A stretch of DNA of 28,930 nt, taken from NCBI GenBank assembly GCA_964370835.1, contig CAYJLO010000033.1, positions 1-28,930 of the forward strand, written 5' to 3'. This DNA is from CAYJAD01 sp964370835 (GTDB taxonomy: Bacteria > Desulfobacterota > Desulfovibrionia > Desulfovibrionales > Desulfovibrionaceae). The position numbers and the translations under genes are program-made. The notes beneath the pieces were generated by a model. That model saw only the letters and a list, made by a program, of their open reading frames with translations, made no database searches and had not been told where the DNA came from. Below are positions 16,823 through 22,745 of this stretch, piece by piece. Position 1 is the first letter of the stretch, and each line of letters opens with the position of its first letter.

Positions 16823-18601
16823 ATGTCCATCCGCAAAAAGTATCAAAAAATAAATACGCTGGCTCCAGGAGCGCCTTACCTAACGGTATGCTCTGCCATT
16901 TTATCAGCTTTGGCAGCATGCATGTATCCCATCCCCCTTTTAGCGGCATGGTACATTCTGAATTTCTTTGACTCACACAACACCTTACAAGATTTTCCTT
17001 GGCATCTTACCATTTTGGTTATTGGTGCAGTTTTTTTAGGGTGCGCCTTTCGTGCAAGCTCGTCGTATTTGGGACATAAGGCTGCATTTCTTTTATGCCG
17101 TGGATTGCGCTTTGCCCTCATGAAGCACCTAGGCAAACTCCCTCTCCATTGGTTTAGCACACAAAGCACAGGTGGCCTCAAAAAGATTTTCTTGGAAGAC
17201 ATTGGTGAGGTTGAAGGTTTTGTTTCACACAGCATACCAGACCTTGTTTATGCTGTTATTTTCCCGCTACTTTCCATCACTTGCCTTATGTTTTTCAATT
17301 GGCACTTAGCCCTTGTGTTATTACTCCTGCTCATTGTCGCCCTTTGCGTCCAAGGGTATAGCTATAAACAAATGGCTGCCAATAACGTTATGGAGAGACA
17401 TCAAGCTGCTCTTAAATTACTCCATGCCGATGCTGTGGAATTTATTCAAGGCATGCCTGAAATAAAATTATTTAATCGCAGCGTTGAATCCTTTGGGCGT
17501 ATGCAAAAAGCCATAGACAGTATGCATGGTTTAGAAAAAGAAGCTTGTCAATTTTACAGTAAGCAGTGGGTACGTTTTTTAGCTAGCATTAATCTGCCTC
17601 TAACGCTCTTGGCATGCATAGGCACAGCTTTGTATTTTTCAAATAATATCCGCTTACCAGACTTAGTTCTTTTCATCATCATGGGCGGAACTTCACTGCT
17701 ACCCATGAACCGCATCGTTCGCTTCATGCACGTTCTTATGCGCTGCATACAAGGATGGACTCAAGTATCTGCCATTTTAAACTTACCCATGGAAAAACGC
17801 GGCTCAAGGCAATGCACAGAAATGACTTCTGCCCACATTCAAGTGGAAAACCTTTGCGCATCGTATGCGGGTACTCCTGTGCTTAAAGGAATATCTTTTA
17901 CGGCAAAAGCCCACACCGTTACAGCCATCGTGGGTCCCAGTGGATCGGGGAAAAGCACCTTGGCTGCAGTGCTTGCCGGCATGGAAAATTTTGACTCAGG
18001 CAGCATAAAGATGGGCGGCATTGAGCTTGAAGACTTTTCCCATGGCGAACTTTCAAAGGCTTTTTCCATCGTATATCAACAACCTTTTATTTTTGCAGGA
18101 ACAGTTCGAGAAAATTTACTTCTTGGCAATGAAGGTGCAACGCAAGAAGACATGGATGAAGCCATACGCATGACATGCTGCCAAGAACTTATTGATTCGC
18201 TTCCTGCAGGCTATGACACTCGTATTGGTGGGGGCGGCGATGTACATCTTTCCGGTGGACAAAAACAACGCCTTGCGCTGGCCCGTATGGCTTTGCGTAA
18301 TACTCCCATAGTGTTGCTGGATGAAGCCACGGCTTTTGCTGACCCGGAAAGTGAAGCGGCCATCCAGAAAAGTTTAGCAGCTTTTCTCAGTCAAAAGACA
18401 GTCATCGTTATTGCTCATAGGCTTCCTTCCATTGCCAATGCCAACTCCATCATTGTGTTACATGATGGAAAAATTGCAGAACAAGGAACGCATACCGAAT
18501 TACTTGCCGCAAATGCCATATATGCAAGACTGTGGGAAGCACAACAAACTGCGCGTTCGTGGACCATCAGCACAAAAAAAGAAAAAAGCTTACCTAGCTA
18601 A
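16823..18601 (+). CDS. ABC permease-ATPase fusion, YbtP/YbtQ-like, first subunit
   Basis: This 592-residue protein has an N-terminal six-helix membrane domain (about 1-325) and a C-terminal ATPase: Walker A GPSGSGKST (371-379), signature LSGGQKQR, Walker B IVLLDEATAF, H-loop in VIAHRLPS. It is an exporter-fold half-transporter, probably a heterodimer with the next gene. In yersiniabactin-type loci such proteins (YbtP, YbtQ) and their relatives IrtA/IrtB import iron-siderophore despite their exporter fold. That function is inferred from the adjacent TonB receptor and AraC gene. The start ATG 16823 has TTGGAG 7 nt upstream. The next gene begins 16 nt after the stop. Confidence 0.9.
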   Translation: MSIRKKYQKINTLAPGAPYLTVCSAILSALAACMYPIPLLAAWYILNFFDSHNTLQDFPWHLTILVIGAVFLGCAFRASSSYLGHKAAFLLCRGLRFALMKHLGKLPLHWFSTQSTGGLKKIFLEDIGEVEGFVSHSIPDLVYAVIFPLLSITCLMFFNWHLALVLLLLLIVALCVQGYSYKQMAANNVMERHQAALKLLHADAVEFIQGMPEIKLFNRSVESFGRMQKAIDSMHGLEKEACQFYSKQWVRFLASINLPLTLLACIGTALYFSNNIRLPDLVLFIIMGGTSLLPMNRIVRFMHVLMRCIQGWTQVSAILNLPMEKRGSRQCTEMTSAHIQVENLCASYAGTPVLKGISFTAKAHTVTAIVGPSGSGKSTLAAVLAGMENFDSGSIKMGGIELEDFSHGELSKAFSIVYQQPFIFAGTVRENLLLGNEGATQEDMDEAIRMTCCQELIDSLPAGYDTRIGGGGDVHLSGGQKQRLALARMALRNTPIVLLDEATAFADPESEAAIQKSLAAFLSQKTVIVIAHRLPSIANANSIIVLHDGKIAEQGTHTELLAANAIYARLWEAQQTARSWTISTKKEKSLPS

Positions 18602-18617
18602 ATTATGGGGGAAAATC

Positions 18618-20357
18618 ATGTTAAAAGATATACGCATAGTGTTGAATAGTTCACTCACAAGCTTTTCTGTACCCTTGGGTCTTTATACCGTTTTGCTTGC
18701 AATACAAATAAGCTCCTACTTTTCTATTTATTTCATATTAAAAAATATTTCCATCAGCAATTCACTTGTTCAGATGCAACAGAGTTTTGGACACATCATT
18801 TGGGCCATACTCGCGCTCGTAGTATTTTTTTACGCATACTGCATTTTCATGCTACTTTTTACACGTACATCTTTGGAACATGGATATGCTCGTACAGCAT
18901 CCCTACGCATGCGTATTTGTGATCATCTACGCCATCTACCTTTGTCATTTTTTAGAAAAAACAACACTTCCGTTTTAAGCGGTGTTCTACTGCGCAATAT
19001 GGCTGATGCGGAAACCTTCTTTGGCTTATATATTTATGAATTGGTGGCATGCGTTTTTTCTCCCCTTATTATTGGTATAGCCATGCTTTTTATGGATGTA
19101 CGCATGGCTTTAGCCATGTTTGGCACGGTACTGGTGGCACTCCCTTTTGCTTTTTTTGCTGCCCGAACCTCTCAAAAGCAAAGTAAAGAATATTCCGCGG
19201 CTGTGGCCGAGCTTGACACTGCCTTGCTCGAATATTTTAACGGCATTGCAGAGCTTAAAGGAGCGCATCGAACAGGTACAGCATTTAGGCCTTATGTGAA
19301 CGGTAATGAGCGTTTTTTACGCATTGCTTTAGCCATTGAAGCTAAGAGCGGTGTATTGATACAAGTTTTTATTGCTTTCATGGATATGGTTTTTATAGCT
19401 GCTCTTGTGAGCGGAAGTATCTTTTTATCACAGCAAAGCTTAGAGTTAGGAGTTTTTATATTTTTCCTTATCATGGCCTATCGCTTTGTGGAGCCTTTGC
19501 AAAATTTAGGAGTCTTTTGGACAGTATTTAAACTTGTGCTGGTCTCTTTGCGCCGTATTTCTTCCATTTTTGAAGTAAACCCTCTTCCCATACAGGAAAA
19601 CACCACATCATCTCCAGCCAACAATATAACTTTTTCAAAAGTACATTTTTCTTATGGTGAAAAAACAACATTATCAGATATTTCTTTTAGTATTCCTGAG
19701 GGAACAGTCACCGCACTTGTAGGGCAATCTGGTGGCGGAAAAACAACCATATGCAATTTACTTTTGCGCTTTTGGGATGTTAATGCTGGAGAAATTAGCA
19801 TAGGTGGGGTCAATATTAAAAACTACTCCCCTGAAGATTTATATGCAAAATTCAGCGCGGTCTTTCAAGATGTCTATTTGTTTAATGACACCGTCATGAA
19901 CAATATTCGCTTTGCTAAACCCCATGCCAGCGACGAAGAAGTGTTCACAGCTGCCCAAAAAGCTCACTGCCATGATTTCATAATTTCTTTAGAACATGGA
20001 TACGACACCATGGTGGGGGAACGAGGCTCACGCTTATCAGGTGGTGAAAGGCAACGCATTGCCATTGCCAGAGCTATTTTAAAAGACGCTCCCATTGTCA
20101 TCTTAGATGAAGCCACCGCATCTATTGACCCGGAAAATGAATTACTTATTCAACAAGGCCTTACAGAGCTTTTGCAAGGAAAAACACTCCTTGTCATTGC
20201 TCATAAACTCACAACTATTCAGCAAGCTGACCAAATATTAGTATTAAAAGACGGAATGATACAAGAAAAAGGAGAACACTTAGAGCTTTTAGAAAAAAAC
20301 GGCATATACACAAACCTTTGGAAAAACCAAGAAAAATTAAAAAGCTGGACACTGTAA
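18618..20357 (+). CDS. ABC permease-ATPase fusion, YbtP/YbtQ-like, second subunit
   Basis: The second half-transporter has 579 residues: a membrane domain (about 1-320) with six hydrophobic segments and an ATPase with Walker A GQSGGGKTT (369-377), signature LSGGERQR, Walker B IVILDEATAS and H-loop in VIAHKLTT. It starts at ATG 18618 with a GGGGG purine run 6 nt upstream. A longer in-frame opening upstream overlaps the first ABC gene and is not credible. It should pair with the preceding protein. The gene lacks an obvious classical terminator; the right copy of the 34-bp palindromic repeat lies about 150 bp downstream. Confidence 0.9.
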   Translation: MLKDIRIVLNSSLTSFSVPLGLYTVLLAIQISSYFSIYFILKNISISNSLVQMQQSFGHIIWAILALVVFFYAYCIFMLLFTRTSLEHGYARTASLRMRICDHLRHLPLSFFRKNNTSVLSGVLLRNMADAETFFGLYIYELVACVFSPLIIGIAMLFMDVRMALAMFGTVLVALPFAFFAARTSQKQSKEYSAAVAELDTALLEYFNGIAELKGAHRTGTAFRPYVNGNERFLRIALAIEAKSGVLIQVFIAFMDMVFIAALVSGSIFLSQQSLELGVFIFFLIMAYRFVEPLQNLGVFWTVFKLVLVSLRRISSIFEVNPLPIQENTTSSPANNITFSKVHFSYGEKTTLSDISFSIPEGTVTALVGQSGGGKTTICNLLLRFWDVNAGEISIGGVNIKNYSPEDLYAKFSAVFQDVYLFNDTVMNNIRFAKPHASDEEVFTAAQKAHCHDFIISLEHGYDTMVGERGSRLSGGERQRIAIARAILKDAPIVILDEATASIDPENELLIQQGLTELLQGKTLLVIAHKLTTIQQADQILVLKDGMIQEKGEHLELLEKNGIYTNLWKNQEKLKSWTL

Positions 20358-20510
20358 AACATTCTTTACCTATTAAAACTCTAAAAAGCCTTGTCACACG
20401 AAGAAATCGTAAGACCTTGTCAGCAGGTATGAGATGACCATGACTTGGCTTAATTTATGCCGAACAGATTTTCCCCATGTATAACATATAAATATTGCAT
20501 ATAAATTGTG

Positions 20511-20544
20511 TATTTTCCAAGGGGGAGGTATATCCCCCTTGGAG
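20511..20544. repeat. 34-bp palindromic repeat, right copy
   Basis: This is identical to 6865-6898 and in the same orientation: stem arms 20517-20526 and 20533-20542 with loop GGTATA. It lies at the convergent junction between the ABC pair (plus) and the mobile-element gene block (minus), so here it could act as a terminator. Together the two copies bound the transport genes. Confidence 0.85.
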
Positions 20545-20566
20545 TTTATTTGTGTCTGAAAAAAAT

Positions 20567-20734
20567 CTACTTGTGCCCACTGCCGTTACAGTGGTCGCAA
20601 GGGACTTTATTTCTACCACCACAAGCAGGGCAACTAGAGTGCCCACAATCACCATACTCAAAGGGACAATCTTGTAGACCTGTGCCATTGCACCAGTCAC
20701 ATTTTTCCCCTGACAAGTCACGGCTCCAATACAT
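20567..20734 (-). CDS. Small DnaJ-type zinc-finger protein
   Basis: This 55-residue protein is dominated by CXXCXGXG-type motifs: CDWCNGTG, CPACGG and CDHCNGSG, plus extra cysteines. It resembles the zinc-binding central domain of DnaJ without any J-domain. I chose ATG 20734 because it sits 14 nt upstream of the preceding gene's stop, a normal coupled overlap; the open frame extends further upstream to 20821 but only within the other gene. It is the last gene of the AlpA-primase-zinc-finger block. Small zinc-finger proteins of this kind occur in phages and mobile elements; a role in nucleic-acid or protein binding is a guess. It could also be joined to the upstream gene by frameshifting. Confidence 0.55.
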   Translation of the reverse strand: MYWSRDLSGEKCDWCNGTGLQDCPFEYGDCGHSSCPACGGRNKVPCDHCNGSGHK

Positions 20735-21845
20735 GATCAGTAGAAGTCTCATTGATAATTTTTTCGGCATAAGCAAGGCTTTTTGCTTTTGTATACTTAC
20801 CATTTGCCCTATTAGCTTCATTGTATCTATAACGTATAGTGTCGCCTAATGAGCTGTGACAACAAGAAATAATGGTCTTGATACTATCCTTATCATATCC
20901 AATAACCTTAAGTCTTGTAGCAAGATAACGGTCAAGCATATGCCCTTGAAAAATAGTAATATTCCTATTACTTCGGGCTTTGTCCTCTTGTTCCTTCACC
21001 AAGGTTATTGCATGGGCATAGTATACATGCTCGGCTTTTGCTTTATCTGTAAACAATGACACAAAATTTTCATCTTCTTGAGATGTAATACATGGGATAT
21101 AGGGTAAGACAAATTTTTTCTTCACAGGAGAAGCTTTGTTTTCTTCACTATGCTTAGACTTAAATTTTACATAGTTTCCTTTTTGAATAAGAGAAAGTAT
21201 TGCCTCAAAAAGCTTTTGTGTACGTTTGCAAAAAACATTTTCCGTATGCCTATTTTTGACAATAAAGCCGTGCGGATATTCAGCACTTTTATGCTTATCC
21301 TTATTATTGTATGTGCTTGGATATCTGAAAACTTGTGAAGACGTGCTTACTTTTTTATCGCCAAATGCAAAATTAAGCACTTGCGCTACTTCTCGTAATG
21401 CAAAGAGAACATCTTCCCTGTTTTTATCTTGGGACAAGTGTATCTTTAAAACACCTTGATAGTTGTTTTTTGAAGTTTCTATCTTAAGCGCAAAGTTATA
21501 TTTTTTAGCTAAACTGTACTTTTTCGGTGTTTTTATATCATCAACTGTAATGTAACCGACACTAGCAGTAGGATATACTCTTAAAGATAAACCGTTCTTA
21601 AAATGATTTACTTTGACAATAGCTTTCTTAACGCTACGTTGCTCAAATTCCTTTACAGTATGCCCAAGCCAAACTTCACCAACTCCGGTCAATGGAGAAG
21701 GTGCAAAAATATCATCTTTGTGACAGTTATCTTTATACAATAAAGGTTTGTGTCCGCCGTATGAATTACAGATGACATAACGGTCAGCACAAAGTGCAGA
21801 GTCTATTTTTTTAAGTTCTGAAATAAGGGTATTTTCTGAAATCAT
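20718..21845 (-). CDS. RepB/primase-like protein of an integrative or satellite element
   Basis: This 375-residue protein starts at ATG 21845 with CAGGTGA upstream. The middle contains a pattern typical of RepB-type DNA primases/archaeo-eukaryotic primase relatives in mobile elements: an aromatic-hydrophobic strand with SKNNYQGVLKI, a helix (VLFALREVAQVLNFAFGDKK), then VSTSSQVFRYPSTYNNK, equivalent to the R-(L/Y)-P-G-F-x-N-K element. A helical C-terminus follows (about 270-375). It would make primers for element replication. The assignment is by pattern and context (an AlpA-like regulator 14 nt upstream, a small zinc-finger protein overlapping downstream), so it is moderately sure. No helicase or integrase is visible beside it. 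Confidence 0.5.
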   Translation of the reverse strand: MISENTLISELKKIDSALCADRYVICNSYGGHKPLLYKDNCHKDDIFAPSPLTGVGEVWLGHTVKEFEQRSVKKAIVKVNHFKNGLSLRVYPTASVGYITVDDIKTPKKYSLAKKYNFALKIETSKNNYQGVLKIHLSQDKNREDVLFALREVAQVLNFAFGDKKVSTSSQVFRYPSTYNNKDKHKSAEYPHGFIVKNRHTENVFCKRTQKLFEAILSLIQKGNYVKFKSKHSEENKASPVKKKFVLPYIPCITSQEDENFVSLFTDKAKAEHVYYAHAITLVKEQEDKARSNRNITIFQGHMLDRYLATRLKVIGYDKDSIKTIISCCHSSLGDTIRYRYNEANRANGKYTKAKSLAYAEKIINETSTDHVLEP

Positions 21846-21859
21846 AAAGTTTCACCTGC

Positions 21860-22207
21860 CTATTGCATCTTACTTGCTCTAAAGTTATTTTGTTTAGCTT
21901 GCAAAAGTTCAAGCTGTCTTTGCAAATTTTCAACTTCTTTTTTATAAGGATCAACTTCAGTGCCGGTTCCCAATGGTTTTTTATTACCTTGTTTTTCTTC
22001 AAAGTATGCTAATGTTTTTTTAACAATAGTTTTAGACCACAAGTGAGTTTTAGGAGTAAGTTTTAAAGGTTTGGGTATTACACCTTCATTTACCAGATTA
22101 ATAAAAGTAGATCTTGAAATATTCAAAATTTTAATAAACTCTTTAAGCTTAACAAAACCTTCGTCCTCAAAACCTTCAACAGTATTTTCAAATTCTATAT
22201 TTAACAT
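21860..22207 (-). CDS. AlpA/excisionase-like helix-turn-helix regulator
   Basis: This 115-residue protein has a winged-helix/MerR-like DNA-binding part: VKLKEFIKILNISRSTFINLVNEGVIPKPLKLTPKTHLWSKTIVKKTLAYFEE (about 18-72). This is the AlpA/Xis pattern, with a recognition helix followed by an IP-P wing and a W. A glutamine-rich coiled-coil tail follows (YKKEVENLQRQLELLQAKQNN). I chose ATG 22207 because AGAGGTGA lies 5 nt upstream; a longer frame to 22282 lacks an RBS. AlpA-like proteins regulate integrase/excision in satellite prophages. It leads a three-gene block with the primase-like gene. Confidence 0.75.
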   Translation of the reverse strand: MLNIEFENTVEGFEDEGFVKLKEFIKILNISRSTFINLVNEGVIPKPLKLTPKTHLWSKTIVKKTLAYFEEKQGNKKPLGTGTEVDPYKKEVENLQRQLELLQAKQNNFRASKMQ

Positions 22208-22248
22208 AATGTCACCTCTTAAAAAAAATATTTTTTGTAGTTCATATT

Positions 22249-22276
22249 TGTATAATACAAAAAAAATGTAATGCAA
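22249..22276 (-). promoter_or_regulatory. Promoter of the AlpA-primase block
   Basis: On the minus strand, TTGCAT (complement of 22271-22276), a 16-bp spacer and TATACA (complement of 22249-22254) form a reasonable sigma70-type promoter about 42 bp upstream of the AlpA-like start. Confidence 0.55.
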
Positions 22277-22298
22277 CCCCATTTTTTAATTTAATAAG

Positions 22299-22434
22299 CT
22301 TGATTTTTTATTGATAAATCAAGACAGGATTTCCGCATAAATAAAGGAAATTATCATTTTCATGAAAAAAAATAGTAGGGAAGAAGTGGAAGGAATGGAC
22401 TTTTTTTATTCGAATCCCAACAAAGGATTCGAAT
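22299..22434. repeat. Two inverted repeats next to the AlpA-like gene
   Basis: CTTGATTT (22299-22306) pairs with AAATCAAG (22316-22323) over 8 bp. ATTCGAATCC (22408-22417) pairs perfectly with GGATTCGAAT (22425-22434) around a 7-nt loop. Both lie in the gene-free 22208-22745 region between the mobile-element block and the autotransporter, and could be recombinase or excisionase sites. The TTCGAATCC arm also resembles a tRNA T-loop, but no tRNA folds here. Confidence 0.45.
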
Positions 22435-22450
22435 TGGCTTAGTTTCTTGA

Positions 22451-22473
22451 TGGGTAACTTTTTGGGCAACTTT
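22451..22473 (+). repeat. Tandem TGGG(T/C)AACTTT repeats (possible arm sites)
   Basis: TGGGTAACTTT (22451-22461) and TGGGCAACTTT (22463-22473) repeat with a 12-bp period. Their spacing and GGG(T)-A core recall the 722-742 pair, and such phased repeats occur at arm-type sites of tyrosine recombinases. Their position beside an AlpA-like gene and a possible att site favours this reading. Confidence 0.4.
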
Positions 22474-22540
22474 ATTTTTTAAGTGCTATTTTTAGCAAAA
22501 CAAAACTAATAAAACATGATAGTTAATCATGACGGAAGGA

Positions 22541-22559
22541 CGGACTCCCCCTCCGCCAT
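22541..22559 (+). other. Possible attachment site: tRNA 3'-end fragment
   Basis: GGACTCCCCCTCCGCCA (about 22542-22558) looks like the 3' end of a serine-type tRNA (acceptor strand, discriminator G, CCA). There is no matching anticodon or D-arm to its left, and a strong terminator follows at 22581. This is what an attR scar looks like after an element integrates into a tRNA 3' end. The intact tRNA would then lie outside the window to the left. The idea is tentative. Confidence 0.3.
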
Positions 22560-22580
22560 TATTTCAAATGCTTACATGTT

Positions 22581-22614
22581 AAAAAAGCCAGTCTTGAAAA
22601 GGACTGGCTTTTTT
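22581..22614 (+). terminator. Rho-independent terminator upstream of the autotransporter
   Basis: AAAAAAGCCAGTC (22581-22593) pairs over 13 bp with GACTGGCTTTTTT (22602-22614) around an 8-nt loop, followed by more T. It ends transcription coming from the left; if a tRNA was once intact here, this was its terminator. Confidence 0.85.
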
Positions 22615-22674
22615 TGTTTTGGCAATTTAGACCAGCATCTGTTTCGCGCTTTGAACTAAAGATTAATTGCAAAA

Positions 22675-22703
22675 TTGACACACATAAATTTTACTACTAC
22701 GAT
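22675..22703 (+). promoter_or_regulatory. Promoter of the autotransporter gene
   Basis: TTGACA (22675-22680), a 17-bp spacer and TACGAT (22698-22703) lie 42 bp upstream of the start codon. AAGGA at 22733-22737 is the RBS, 8 nt from the ATG. Confidence 0.65.
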
Positions 22704-22745
22704 ATTTTTCACTAAAATATAAGAAGTTCAAAAAGGACAAGCCCC

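Noticed and set aside
18411..18617. Upstream extension of the second ABC gene
   Set aside because: It overlaps the coding sequence of the first ABC gene and lacks an RBS; ATG 18618 has a purine-rich RBS and the normal protein start.
20455..20721. Minus-strand hydrophobic reading frame overlapping the zinc-finger gene
   Set aside because: It is another frame of the zinc-finger region and runs through the 34-bp repeat; the CXXCXGXG frame is far more protein-like.
22408..22434. tRNA gene suggested by TTCGAATCC
   Set aside because: The sequence is one arm of an inverted repeat and no D-arm, anticodon arm or acceptor stem can be folded around it.
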